Positions 36,734-45,417 are shown, counted from the first letter of the stretch. The stretch: DNA of 64,000 nt from Porphyromonadaceae bacterium (GCA_030528555.1 JAUMYQ010000008.1:1-64000); one strand, 5' to 3'. Program-made: numbers and translations. The notes: generated from the letters alone by a model not told the origin.

Positions 36734-37324
36734 ATGGGACGCGTACTTAAACGCTCAGTTGATTTTCTTCTGGCATTGGTATCTCTGATACTTTTTGCTC
36801 CACTCATCCTCATCATTGCCATAGCTATCAAATGGGAAGACCCCAAGGGTAGCGCCATTTACAGCCAGGAGCGTATCGGATATAAGGGAAAACCCTTTAC
36901 ACTTCACAAATTTCGCTCTATGCGCATGGATGCAGAAGGGGCGGGTACTCCCCAGCTTTGCCAGGGAGAGACGGACAATCGTCTTACCAAGGTGGGAGCA
37001 TTCATTAGAGCACACCACCTAGATGAATTCCCTCAGCTGTGGAACGTCCTCAAGGGAGAGATGTCTTTTGTGGGCCCTCGTCCTGAGCGAGCATTCTATA
37101 TTGAGCAAATTATGCAGCAGAGACCAGACTACGTGCGTCTGTACGCCCTACGTCCTGGTCTGTTTTCGTATGCTACGCTCTACAATGGCTACACAGACAC
37201 GATAGAGAAGATGATACGTCGCCTAGACTATGACCTGAAGTACCTCGAGGATTGGTCTATTTGGACGGATGTCAAGATTATCTTCTTAACATCGGTTTCT
37301 ATTATCTTTGGTAAGAAGTTTTAG
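36734..37324 (+). CDS. Monotopic phosphoglycosyl transferase (initiating sugar transferase)
   Basis: 196 residues, the minimal catalytic form of the bacterial sugar transferase family (PglC/WcaJ C-terminal domain). Transfers a sugar 1-phosphate from a UDP-sugar to undecaprenyl phosphate to start a repeat unit. Visible: a single N-terminal membrane hairpin (FLLALVSLILFAPLILIIAI), SQERIGYKGKPFTLHKFRSM, the catalytic Asp-Glu dyad in LDEFPQLWNVLKGEMS and SFVGPRPERAFY. Followed 22 bases later by the wza-like gene. A longer paralogue lies at 46085-47503. Confidence 0.93.
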   Translation: MGRVLKRSVDFLLALVSLILFAPLILIIAIAIKWEDPKGSAIYSQERIGYKGKPFTLHKFRSMRMDAEGAGTPQLCQGETDNRLTKVGAFIRAHHLDEFPQLWNVLKGEMSFVGPRPERAFYIEQIMQQRPDYVRLYALRPGLFSYATLYNGYTDTIEKMIRRLDYDLKYLEDWSIWTDVKIIFLTSVSIIFGKKF

Positions 37325-37346
37325 ACTTATCACATAATCCAAGTAT

Positions 37347-38261
37347 ATGCAGATGAAGATCAGTACGTATAAAAAGTTCGCTGTAGGATTGGCTCTCCTA
37401 GTTGGGGTAGCGAGCTGTGATTCGCCCAAGCGGTATGCCTATCTACAAAATGTAGAGCTAGCCAAGCAGTACGCTGTAGCGTACGATCAGCAAGCAACCG
37501 TGTCGGTTGGCGACCGACTGAGTATAGCAGTGGGGAGTGCCTTTCCCGAGCTTGCAGCGCCATTCAATGGGGGAGGATTTTCATCTGGAGGGATAGGAGC
37601 TTTAGGCGGAGGTGGTGTGAGCAACGTCTCCGCTGGTAGCGAGCAGCAAGGGCGAGAGCAGCAAGCTCTTGGCTATCTCGTTGGGGTAGATGGCACGATT
37701 AACTTTCCCGTGCTAGGCAAGGTGAGTGTAGCTGGAAAGTCTATTCTTGAGATTCGGACGCTTCTGACCGATCTGATTATCCAAAGCAAGTACGTTACGG
37801 ACCCTCGAGTAGAGGTGATGCTCTCCAACTATACCATCTACTTGCTGGGGGCTATTGGAAACGAGACTGTAGGGCAGGGATACTCTTCCGAGATGTCTAT
37901 GTACAATAGATTGTCCTCTCTACAGGGTGGACGGTTGCGTATCTTTGATAAGGAGAGAGTAAATATCTTCGAAGCGTTGTCGATGGCTGGTGATTTGCCT
38001 GCCAATGCGCGTATATCTCGAGTGAACGTTATCCGCAATGAGGGAGGCAAATATGTTTCTTATAGACTTGATATGAAGTCTACAAGCATATATGACTCTC
38101 CTGGATTCTACCTAAAAAACAACGATATCGTCTACGTAGAGCCTAGCTATCGCAAGACCGAGACTATCGATAGAGCCATACAGCTAACAAGCTACTTCCT
38201 CTCCACAATAAGCTCTACAGTAGCGGTGGTAGTCCTTGTCAATAACGCCACAAGAAAATAA
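37347..38261 (+). CDS. Polysaccharide export outer membrane lipoprotein, Wza/BexD-like
   Basis: 304 residues, predicted lipoprotein (signal ending VGVASCDSPKRYAYLQN). The part after the lipobox holds a polysaccharide export (PES) domain: VSVGDRLSIAVGSAFPELA, then a Gly/Ser-rich insert (about residues 76-100), then GYLVGVDGTINFPVLGKVSVAG and the SLBB-like segment EVMLSNYTIYLLGAIGNETVG. Ends in a membrane helix (STISSTVAVVVLVNN), as in Bacteroidota members of the family. Forms the outer-membrane exit pore and works with the Wzc-like kinase that follows 13 bases downstream. Confidence 0.92.
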   Translation: MQMKISTYKKFAVGLALLVGVASCDSPKRYAYLQNVELAKQYAVAYDQQATVSVGDRLSIAVGSAFPELAAPFNGGGFSSGGIGALGGGGVSNVSAGSEQQGREQQALGYLVGVDGTINFPVLGKVSVAGKSILEIRTLLTDLIIQSKYVTDPRVEVMLSNYTIYLLGAIGNETVGQGYSSEMSMYNRLSSLQGGRLRIFDKERVNIFEALSMAGDLPANARISRVNVIRNEGGKYVSYRLDMKSTSIYDSPGFYLKNNDIVYVEPSYRKTETIDRAIQLTSYFLSTISSTVAVVVLVNNATRK

Positions 38262-38274
38262 TAGTATAAGGACG

Positions 38275-40641
38275 ATGAATAAACAACCAAATACGCACGA
38301 CAATAAGCCCAGTGGACCAGTCGTTGCAGACATCAACTTGATGGATCTGCTCTACTATTTATTGCGATTTTGGCCTTGGTTTTTACTCTCAGTGGCTCTG
38401 TGTGTCGGAGCTATGTACTACTATTCGGGTAAGCAGGCCTATACCTACCGAAGTATCGTTACCGTGATCGTGCGAGACCCATCTCAGAGGACTTCTATCG
38501 ACTTTGATGCCGTGGGTACGCGTCGCTATCGGGTGAACCTTGAGAATGAACGCCTTTATCTACGCTCTAGGACTGTAATAGGCAACGCGATTAAGAAAAC
38601 AGATGCACACATTAGCTATCAGATTAAGAAGGGGTTGCGCCCTATAGAGCTATATCAGTCTGCCCCTTTTAGAGTGAGTATCACAGATTCTCTCGATATC
38701 TATCAAACTTTTTCTGTAAGTTACAAAGATGACAAGACAGTAAGGGTAGAGCATGGCACTTCTTCGACAGATGTGAGGCTGGGAGATACGCTTGAGCTTG
38801 ATGGTGGGGTCATGGTTTTCTCTGCCAATGAGACCTTTAGTCAGTCGTGGCCAAGTAATCAGATCAAAGTAACAAGACATCCGATCAAGGCTCTTGCGGC
38901 TTCCTATCAAGGCCGGCTGGAAATCGATCAAGAGACTCGCTCTACTGTGCTTAACTTGTCTATAACAGATGGTAATAAGTATAGGGCAAGCAAACTGCTC
39001 GAAGCCATTGTATTGGCCTACAATGAGGAGACAAGCAGCATTCGTAATCAAATTGCGATCAATACGTCCAACTTCATCAACAAGCGCATCGCAGGTCTTA
39101 GCCAAGAGCTTAGTATCGTGGAGGACAATATCGATAGCTTCCAGAGAGCGAACAAATATATTGCTCCTAGCACTATCGCTGGCGATTACGTTGCTCAGGT
39201 ACAGTCTTCCAGAAGCGAGGTCATCGAGCAAGAGGCTCAGAAGCGTCTTGCTCAGTACTTGCTTACTGCTGTCAAAGACGCAGTTCGGAACAATGGCTTT
39301 ATCCCTCAAAACATTGGAGTGAATGCTCCTGGGCTAGATGCACAAATCGAGCTTTATAACTCCATCAAACCAGAGAGAGACAAATGGATGCAGACTACCG
39401 ATGGTATGACAGACCATCCAATGGTGCGGCGATATGTCGATGCGCAGCAAGAGATACGCCAGAGTATCGTACGTACGTTGGACAACTATATATCTACCAT
39501 CAATATTCGTGTCGCCGAGATCAACCGACAAAACCAACAGGGACTGCAAGAAATGATCAGCATCCCTACTAAGCAACGCGAGTGGCTTGATATCGAGCGT
39601 CAGCAACGTATGAAAGAGACCCTCTACACTCAGCTGCTTAGTAAGAGAGAGGAGAATACTCTGGCACAAACGGGCCAGAGCGATAATGCCTACATCATGG
39701 ATCTGGATACGGGGCCAAGCTCACCGATTAGCCCCAATACAACGAGATCTCTTACCATTGGGGTCGCTCTTGGTCTATTTCTTCCTGCATTCTTCTTGAT
39801 TTTGCGTCTGCTGACCGATACCAAGATTCGTACACGCAAGGATCTGTTGAGCAAGGTCAATATTCCATTCCTTGGAGATATTCCAGAAGAAAAGACCAAC
39901 CTCTTCTTCGCTGTCGAGAAACAAGGTTCGGACTCGGTGACGGAAGCTTTTCGTGTGCTGCGTACCAACATGGAGATTATGACCAAGGGCATGGCTCTCA
40001 AGCGAGGTGTCAGGATAATGTGCGTCTCTTTTGGTGCTGGTGCAGGAAAGACATTCACAGTGTACAACCTTGCTCGAAGTCTTGTTTTCGCAGGTAAAAG
40101 TGTCGTTATTGTGGACCTTGACTTGCGCAAGGGGACACTTAGTAAGCGTCTCGCCCTGACAGGTAAAGGCGTAACTAACTTTCTCTTTGAAGAGGAAGTT
40201 AAGCTGGGAGATATCATTCGCCAGGACAAACATTGTAGTGGGCTAGATGTCATACCTATTGGTGCGTCTGCGCCTAATCCCGCTGAGCTCCTTATGGGCG
40301 AGCGTCTGGACGAGTTGATGAGAGACCTAAGTGGTCGATATGATTATGTTCTCCTCGATGGTGTGCCATTTGGCATTGTCGCGGATGCAACCATCGTCAA
40401 TAGAATAGTTGATCTCTCGGTCTTCATAGTTCGCTCGGGTGTCATAGACAGAAGGGCTCTCCCTGAGTTGCAAGGTATCTATGATGAGAGAGTTCTCAAC
40501 AACCTAGCACTTGTCCTCAACGGGGTCTCGGTCGGTAGTCATGGTTATGGGTACGGTTATGGCTACGGGTACGGTTATGGATATGGCTACGGCAATAAGC
40601 CCCAAAAGAGGCGTTTTCTTGACAGATTGCTGAGAAGATAG
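38275..40641 (+). CDS. Wzc-like polysaccharide co-polymerase and tyrosine autokinase
   Basis: 788 residues from the ATG at 38275, which has AAGGA upstream; the longer frame from 38236 would overlap the wza-like gene. N-terminal Wzz domain with membrane helices near residues 32-50 and 480-500 and coiled coils between, then a cytoplasmic BY-kinase domain: Walker A variant SFGAGAGKTFTVYN, Walker A' VVIVDLDLRKGTL, Walker B DYVLLDGVPFG. The C-terminus ends in a tyrosine cluster made of alternating Gly-Tyr (eight Tyr) and a basic tail KRRFLDRLLRR. Autophosphorylation there, reversed by the LMW phosphatase at 43697-44188, controls chain length and export in this class. Confidence 0.93.
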   Translation: MNKQPNTHDNKPSGPVVADINLMDLLYYLLRFWPWFLLSVALCVGAMYYYSGKQAYTYRSIVTVIVRDPSQRTSIDFDAVGTRRYRVNLENERLYLRSRTVIGNAIKKTDAHISYQIKKGLRPIELYQSAPFRVSITDSLDIYQTFSVSYKDDKTVRVEHGTSSTDVRLGDTLELDGGVMVFSANETFSQSWPSNQIKVTRHPIKALAASYQGRLEIDQETRSTVLNLSITDGNKYRASKLLEAIVLAYNEETSSIRNQIAINTSNFINKRIAGLSQELSIVEDNIDSFQRANKYIAPSTIAGDYVAQVQSSRSEVIEQEAQKRLAQYLLTAVKDAVRNNGFIPQNIGVNAPGLDAQIELYNSIKPERDKWMQTTDGMTDHPMVRRYVDAQQEIRQSIVRTLDNYISTINIRVAEINRQNQQGLQEMISIPTKQREWLDIERQQRMKETLYTQLLSKREENTLAQTGQSDNAYIMDLDTGPSSPISPNTTRSLTIGVALGLFLPAFFLILRLLTDTKIRTRKDLLSKVNIPFLGDIPEEKTNLFFAVEKQGSDSVTEAFRVLRTNMEIMTKGMALKRGVRIMCVSFGAGAGKTFTVYNLARSLVFAGKSVVIVDLDLRKGTLSKRLALTGKGVTNFLFEEEVKLGDIIRQDKHCSGLDVIPIGASAPNPAELLMGERLDELMRDLSGRYDYVLLDGVPFGIVADATIVNRIVDLSVFIVRSGVIDRRALPELQGIYDERVLNNLALVLNGVSVGSHGYGYGYGYGYGYGYGYGNKPQKRRFLDRLLRR
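40543..40593 (+). repeat. Gly-Tyr tandem codon repeat in the Wzc tail
   Basis: Seventeen codons encode (GY)8 followed by G. Codons alternate among TAT/TAC and GGT/GGC/GGG/GGA without a strict longer unit, so the peptide, not the DNA, seems to be what is conserved. It replaces the more irregular tyrosine cluster found in most BY-kinases and could change length by slippage. Confidence 0.85.
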
Positions 40642-40652
40642 CTATACTCTAG

Positions 40653-40710
40653 CGCAGCCCTGCCGATAAACTTGCTCGTAGACATAGGTTTGTCGCTGTG
40701 GCTGCGATTT
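40653..40710 (+). terminator. Long two-part hairpin between wzc-like and flippase genes
   Basis: Outer arms CGCAGCC (40653-40659) and GGCTGCG (40700-40706), inner arms CGATAAAC (40664-40671) and GTTTGTCG (40688-40695), then ATTTTAG. The stop of wzc is 12 bases before and the flippase ATG 14 bases after. It looks like an internal terminator or attenuator, or an mRNA processing site that separates export genes from downstream genes. Confidence 0.55.
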
Positions 40711-40723
40711 TAGTTTGATATGT

Positions 40724-42292
40724 ATGTCCGAAAGTAGAACTAGAAAAAGTATCATCAACGCGCAGGTCTCTTTGTTTTTTGCCATCGTAGGATTCCTGCT
40801 CTCGTTTATATCTCGCCCTATCTTCCTTGATGCTCTCGGAGTGGAGGTTGTCGGTCTTAGAACAACGATAGGAGGGTTCATTTCTATGCTTAGCCTCGCT
40901 GAGCTGGGGATTGGCACCGCTGTTGCCGTTACACTCTATAAGCCCTTGAACGAGAGTAATACGAAGGTTATTAATGAGTTGGTTTCTCTTCAGGGGTTTC
41001 TTTATCGGATCATTTCGTTCGTAGTTATCCTAGCCGCTATCATATTGCTGTGCTTCTTCCCTAGGATCTTCTCGGATATGGAGAGCCCTCTATGGTACGC
41101 TTACGGTATTTATATCCTATTCATTATCCCCGTAATCTTAAGCTATACCATCACATACAAGTCTATAGTTTTGTATGCCGACCAGAAGGGCTACAAGGTC
41201 GGTATCGCCACGCATGGGATCAATACGGTAAGGTCCATACTCCAGATATTGGTCTTGCTGTATGGGAGTGGTGACAACCTATTTTTGTATTGGCTACTAC
41301 TCGAGTTTTCATCTTCGTTAATTGGGATTGTTTGGCTTGAGTTTGTTACACTAAGGGAGTATCCTTGGCTTAAGCTGAACCTTAGGAGAGGGAGGCTGTA
41401 TATCAAAAAGTATCCTCAGATTCTCAAAGATACGGCTAGAGTTTTCGTTCATCAGTTCGCTGGGGTTGCACTTGGGCAAACGACCCCTATGGTTACATTT
41501 GCGTTTGCTAGTCTCACCATTGTCGGCCTCTATGGCAATTATATGGTGATTGTAACCAGTATCAGTGTCGTTATGGGGGCAATTTTCGGAAGTATATCTT
41601 CTGGCATCGGGAGCTTAGTTGCAGAGGGAAACAAGAGTAAGAGCCTCCGCTTCTTCTGGGAAATGATATCCTTAAGGTTCTTTATTGGTACTATTGTAGT
41701 CTTTGGGATGATAGCTTTCTCTCAGGGGTTCATCATGGTATGGCTTGGCGATGAATTCCTTTTGAGTACACTTACGGTATATTTGATAGTACTCGTAAGC
41801 TATTTAGGGTTTACGCGTACTCTAGAGCCATTTCTTACTGCCCATGCCCTATTTCACGACACTTGGGCTCCGCTAACGGAGGCTGGATTGAATATCGGGT
41901 TGTCTGTCTTGCTCGGTTATTATTGGGGGCTCGATGGTATCTTAATGGGTGTGGCTATTAGCTTAATCGTCATCGTTCGTCTTTGGAAACCCTACTTCTT
42001 GTTTAAGGAGGGATTTAAGGAGCCTACCCTCTCGGGATACTGGAAGCACTATGTCAAATATCCCATCCTTTGCTGGGGGTTGTCTCTTGTGGGCATGTAT
42101 TTGATAAGTTTGTTAGAGCTTAGATATAAGACCTTTTGGGACTTTATCCGTAATGTTGCCATTATCACTCCGATCTTTTCCGCAGTAGCTTTTGGTGTAT
42201 TCCTGGCTGTTTCGGAGGGCTTTCGCAACATTACGAAGCGTTTCTGGGCAATTGCTGCCAGGCGTTTTGCTTTTTTACCACAGATAGACTAA
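40724..42292 (+). CDS. Wzx-like polysaccharide flippase (MATE/MOP superfamily)
   Basis: 522 residues from the ATG at 40724; a TTG three codons upstream is less likely. Twelve or more hydrophobic segments are visible, beginning with INAQVSLFFAIVGFLLSF, the pattern of O-antigen/capsule repeat-unit transporters that flip undecaprenyl-linked sugars to the periplasm. MSESRTRKSIINAQ at the N-terminus is typical of Bacteroidota members. Flanked by wzc and the HPr-kinase-like gene (4-base gap), which places it in the polymer-assembly operon. Specificity is not readable. Confidence 0.9.
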   Translation: MSESRTRKSIINAQVSLFFAIVGFLLSFISRPIFLDALGVEVVGLRTTIGGFISMLSLAELGIGTAVAVTLYKPLNESNTKVINELVSLQGFLYRIISFVVILAAIILLCFFPRIFSDMESPLWYAYGIYILFIIPVILSYTITYKSIVLYADQKGYKVGIATHGINTVRSILQILVLLYGSGDNLFLYWLLLEFSSSLIGIVWLEFVTLREYPWLKLNLRRGRLYIKKYPQILKDTARVFVHQFAGVALGQTTPMVTFAFASLTIVGLYGNYMVIVTSISVVMGAIFGSISSGIGSLVAEGNKSKSLRFFWEMISLRFFIGTIVVFGMIAFSQGFIMVWLGDEFLLSTLTVYLIVLVSYLGFTRTLEPFLTAHALFHDTWAPLTEAGLNIGLSVLLGYYWGLDGILMGVAISLIVIVRLWKPYFLFKEGFKEPTLSGYWKHYVKYPILCWGLSLVGMYLISLLELRYKTFWDFIRNVAIITPIFSAVAFGVFLAVSEGFRNITKRFWAIAARRFAFLPQID

Positions 42293-42296
42293 AGAT

Positions 42297-43172
42297 ATGG
42301 ACAAACTATTCTATCGTATCGCCGATCATCTCATTTGCCTACACACGCCACAGGCCGAGGTCACTCGAGCAATGCTACCGAATTATACTCCATTTGAGGT
42401 AGGCTCCCCTAGGGGTGACCAGAAGGTACTGCTCAATGTCTTTGGTGGTTGTACTTGTTGCGAGGAGACAACGGATGAGCTCCTCGAGGAGGTGCAGGAT
42501 GTTGCCTACCATTCGCATGTCTATCGAAAGGCTGATGGGGCTATCCGCATCGTTATGCGCTATCAGGGCATTGAGGAGATCGGTTGTTTCTCGGATGACT
42601 GGCATACGCTGCATTGTACTAGCCCACTAGATACCCCCAAGGCGCGCTATTTGATAGACCGCTTTACGATGATAGCCTTCAGTATTCTTACTGGTAGGCT
42701 AGGCATGCTCAAGGTACATGCTTCGGTAACGGAGCTCGAAGGGCGTGCACTCGTCTTTATGGGCGTCAGCGGTACGGGCAAGAGCACGCACAGTCGCCTG
42801 TGGAGGCAATTGGTTCCTGGGGCAACACTATTGAATGATGACGAGCCGATTGTACGCCTCATGCCAGATGGTAGCGTGCGCGTCTATGGATGTCCCTGGA
42901 GTGGTAGTACTCCCTGCTATAGGTCGGAGTCGGCAGAGGTTGCAGCCTTCGTACATCTCTATCAAGCCTCCGAGAATAAGCTTACGAAACTATCAGGCAG
43001 GGAGGCCTTTTATTCCCTCTACAGCTCTACAGCGTTCATGCTTTCTGATCAGAAGAGCAGGTTCGCTGCGTTCAATATCGTAGCAGATGTTTTGGAGCGA
43101 ATACCTCTCTATCGTTTAGACTGTCGTCCAGATGAGGAGGCGGTATCCCTTACGCGTTCTTTACTCAAATAG
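42297..43172 (+). CDS. HPr kinase/PEPCK-superfamily ATPase of unknown target
   Basis: 291 residues. The C-terminal half holds an HPr-kinase-like nucleotide site: P-loop GVSGTGKSTHSRLWR at residues 156-170, then LLNDDEPIVRL (180-182 NDD as the metal-binding acidic site) and GCPWSGSTPCYRS. The N-terminal 140 residues are unassigned and have a Cys-rich patch (GGCTCCEE). Relatives are found near capsule and peptide-maturation genes in Bacteroidota and Firmicutes and are thought to phosphorylate a serine on a partner. No HPr gene or PTS gene is present. The next gene encodes an S24/S26-like peptidase 5 bases downstream, so the pair probably acts together. Confidence 0.78.
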   Translation: MDKLFYRIADHLICLHTPQAEVTRAMLPNYTPFEVGSPRGDQKVLLNVFGGCTCCEETTDELLEEVQDVAYHSHVYRKADGAIRIVMRYQGIEEIGCFSDDWHTLHCTSPLDTPKARYLIDRFTMIAFSILTGRLGMLKVHASVTELEGRALVFMGVSGTGKSTHSRLWRQLVPGATLLNDDEPIVRLMPDGSVRVYGCPWSGSTPCYRSESAEVAAFVHLYQASENKLTKLSGREAFYSLYSSTAFMLSDQKSRFAAFNIVADVLERIPLYRLDCRPDEEAVSLTRSLLK

Positions 43173-43177
43173 TTCCT

Positions 43178-43693
43178 ATGAGACAGGGTAGAGGAAGGAG
43201 AAGGCTCATACAGTTTGACGAGGTGGCAATGCGTCAAGTAAGCCAAGACCTGTCTATGGGCTTTCGGGTAACGATACAGGCCACGGGCTGGAGTATGCTC
43301 CCCTTAATTTGGGACAAAAGAGACAAGCTTCATCTAGCCCCCCTCACAGAGGAGAGTATAGCTGTAGGGCGGATTGTACTGGTATGTATCCCCCCTAAGC
43401 AGCATATTGTGCACCGTATAGCTGCCATTGATGGCAATAGATTGATACTCCGAGGCGATGGTAACGCTTATCAACAGGAGATCTGTCAGCGTGAGGATGT
43501 CCTTGGGGAGTTGGTTGGTATCGAGCGTGCAGGTAAGACATACACGCAGTGCGATAAACTCTGGCAACGCATCGAGCGGTTCTGGCCTAACTCTCCCATA
43601 CTTAGACGTATACTTTTGGCCCTCTACAAGCGTCTCTACATTACTAAGACCTTTCGGATAACTTCAGCTATCAAGCGTCAACATAAACTTTAG
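43178..43693 (+). CDS. S24/S26-family peptidase-like protein (signal-peptidase fold)
   Basis: 171 residues. The segment ATGWSMLP (Ser39) is the catalytic-serine box of S24/S26 peptidases. It is followed by VGRIVLVCIPP, the HIVHRIAAI box (His79) and LRGDGNAYQQE (Asp94), a pattern like the SipW/ER-type signal peptidases in which the general base is His rather than Lys. No clear N-terminal membrane anchor is present. It forms a close pair with the upstream kinase-like gene and is followed 3 bases later by the phosphatase gene. Substrate unknown; self-cleavage or processing of a small peptide are possibilities. Confidence 0.72.
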   Translation: MRQGRGRRRLIQFDEVAMRQVSQDLSMGFRVTIQATGWSMLPLIWDKRDKLHLAPLTEESIAVGRIVLVCIPPKQHIVHRIAAIDGNRLILRGDGNAYQQEICQREDVLGELVGIERAGKTYTQCDKLWQRIERFWPNSPILRRILLALYKRLYITKTFRITSAIKRQHKL

Positions 43694-43696
43694 TCA

Positions 43697-44188
43697 ATGA
43701 GTCAGAGGGGTAAGAGCCGAGTGCTTTTTGTTTGCTTGGGCAATATTTGTCGTTCTCCTGCTGCTGAAGGAGTGATGCGGACCTATGTAGAGCAGCAGGG
43801 CAGGGCGAGTGAACTCGTCATTGACTCGGCTGGCATCTCCGCCCATCATGAAGGAGAGCTAGCAGACGGACGCATGCGTGCCCATGCGCATCGCAGGGGC
43901 TATGAGCTGACCTCTCGCAGCCGTCCCATATGCTACGAGGACTTCTTCGATTTCGACTACATTGTGGCGATGGACGAGAGCAACCGCAGCGCGCTCCTTG
44001 AGCGTGCCCCAACGGATGAGCTCGCCACTAAGGTAAGTCTCCTGACTGATTGGCATCCGCATGCCCCCATGGACCATGTTCCTGACCCTTATTATGGTGG
44101 TTCGGAGGGCTTCGAGCGTGTGCTCGACCTCATCGAGGCGTGTGTGCCATACCTGGCTAACGCCATCTTCGCAGAAGGTGAACAATAG
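43697..44188 (+). CDS. Low-molecular-weight protein tyrosine phosphatase (Wzb-like)
   Basis: 163 residues, the usual size. The signature CX5R loop is VCLGNICRSP (Cys13 to Arg19), and the general-acid Asp lies in VPDPYYGG, both diagnostic of LMW-PTPs. In capsule systems such enzymes dephosphorylate the tyrosine cluster of Wzc; the wzc-like gene is five genes upstream in the same operon. It ends the operon, 115 bases before sodB, which has its own weak promoter-like region. Confidence 0.93.
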   Translation: MSQRGKSRVLFVCLGNICRSPAAEGVMRTYVEQQGRASELVIDSAGISAHHEGELADGRMRAHAHRRGYELTSRSRPICYEDFFDFDYIVAMDESNRSALLERAPTDELATKVSLLTDWHPHAPMDHVPDPYYGGSEGFERVLDLIEACVPYLANAIFAEGEQ

Positions 44189-44302
44189 CCTATTTTGGTC
44201 TGTTTTGTCACCGAAAGATTGTCACTTATAGCAACAGAGCCTCCGAGGTTTGGTTTACGCCTCGAGGACTATACAATAATAAATAATACAAGCATTAAGA
44301 TT

Positions 44303-44878
44303 ATGAAACACGAACTAGTGCAGCTGCCATATGCTCCCAACGCTTTGGAGCCAGCCATCAGTGCCGAGACGGTCGCTTTTCACCACGGCAAGCACCTTGC
44401 GGGCTATGTGGATAACCTCAATAAGCTCATCGTAGGAACGGAGTTTGAAAACGCTCCCCTGGAGGAGATCGTACGCAAGAGCTCTGGCGCGCTTTTTAAC
44501 AACGCTGGGCAGACGCTCAACCACAATCTTTACTTCACGCAGTTTGCTCCCAACGCAGGAGGCACGCCTACGGGTAAGTTGCTCGCTGCCATTGAGAAGA
44601 AGTGGGGGAGCTTTGCAGCGTTTCAGGAAGAGTTTCTCACGGCTTGCACTACACTCTTCGGCTCTGGTTGGGCCTGGCTTGCCGCTGATGCTGATGGTAA
44701 CCTGTGTATCACCAAAGAACCTAATGGCAGCAATCCTGTAGTTAGTGGGCTGAAGCCCCTCATGGGTATTGATGTTTGGGAACATGCCTATTACCTGAGC
44801 TATCAGAATCGTCGTGCCGACCATGTCAAAGATGTGTGGAACATCATCGACTGGAACGTAGTGGCTGAGCGTTACTAA
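44303..44878 (+). CDS. sodB: Superoxide dismutase, Fe/Mn family
   Basis: Dismutes superoxide to O2 and H2O2 in the cytosol. The ATG at 44303 gives the family N-terminus MKHELVQLPYAPNALEPAIS and 191 residues, the same length as P. gingivalis SOD; a longer frame from 44195 is rejected. Metal ligands are His27 (AFHHGKH), His74 (NHNLYF), Asp157 and His161 (GIDVWEHAYY). The P. gingivalis enzyme accepts either Fe or Mn, and this one may too. A terminator follows 50 bases after the stop. Context with polysaccharide genes seems incidental. Confidence 0.97.
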   Translation: MKHELVQLPYAPNALEPAISAETVAFHHGKHLAGYVDNLNKLIVGTEFENAPLEEIVRKSSGALFNNAGQTLNHNLYFTQFAPNAGGTPTGKLLAAIEKKWGSFAAFQEEFLTACTTLFGSGWAWLAADADGNLCITKEPNGSNPVVSGLKPLMGIDVWEHAYYLSYQNRRADHVKDVWNIIDWNVVAERY

Positions 44879-44927
44879 CGACTATTACTTGTTGCGCTTT
44901 GTAGCTATCAAGGCGTAACTACCTATC

Positions 44928-44966
44928 AACGCCCTCGAGATAATTCCTCGAGGGCGTTCTTTTTTG
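44928..44966 (+). terminator. Intrinsic terminator of sodB
   Basis: AACGCCCTCGAG (44928-44939) pairs with CTCGAGGGCGTT (44947-44958) across a short loop and is followed by CTTTTTTGG, the standard rho-independent form. Confidence 0.92.
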
Positions 44967-45131
44967 GGGAAAGTCCTCTTGTGATGAGAGAGTGGGATAC
45001 AAGATCTTCTAAATATTTGATGAGCACGGTCGTAATTAACAGTGTTCCGTAACCGATATACAGAGAAGTCTATCGCACACAAAATAGTCAATGGGCGCAG
45101 CGAGCCATAAAATTCGCCTCGCACATCTTGA

Positions 45132-45417
45132 TTATTTTTTCGGGAACTGATATAGGAGAAATCCTGGCTCGCTCAATCTGTCGCCTCGTGTAATGAAGTA
45201 TACTATCCGAAGCTTTCCACTGTTGTTCGCTGTAACAGTAACCTCGACCCATGTTTTTCTCTCGGCATGCGAAACTTTATCCAGTCGTAGCTGATAACCA
45301 TATCACCATTGCTGAGGGTGTCAATCGTATCTGCCCCTAAGCTTGTGATGCACTCAGTCTTTTCGTCTGGGAATCGTCCCTGATGCTAATGATGTGCCAG
45401 TCTATTATACCATTTAT
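45132..45417 (-). pseudogene. Frameshifted BACON-like lipoprotein remnant
   Basis: On the minus strand three consecutive reading segments in different frames read as one protein: WHIISIRDDSQTK, then TECITSLGADTIDTLSNGD through ISYDWIKFRMPREK, then TWVEVTVTANNSGKLRIVYF through LLYQFPKK and a stop at 45132. The last shift falls in an A-run (plus-strand T-run 45254-45258), where one extra base restores the frame. The VEVTVTANNSGKLR/GDR pattern followed by a final Q-x-P resembles BACON or related Ig-like domains of Bacteroidota surface lipoproteins. No start codon or signal peptide survives upstream. The assignment is by eye. Confidence 0.5.

Noticed and set aside
40653..40710. Invertible promoter of the capsule-switch type
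   Set aside because: The inverted arms are only 7-8 bases and the interval is under 60 bases with no recombinase nearby; a hairpin explains it better.
44195..44302. Longer N-terminus for superoxide dismutase
   Set aside because: The extra 36 residues have no family match, and the ATG at 44303 gives the canonical start and length.
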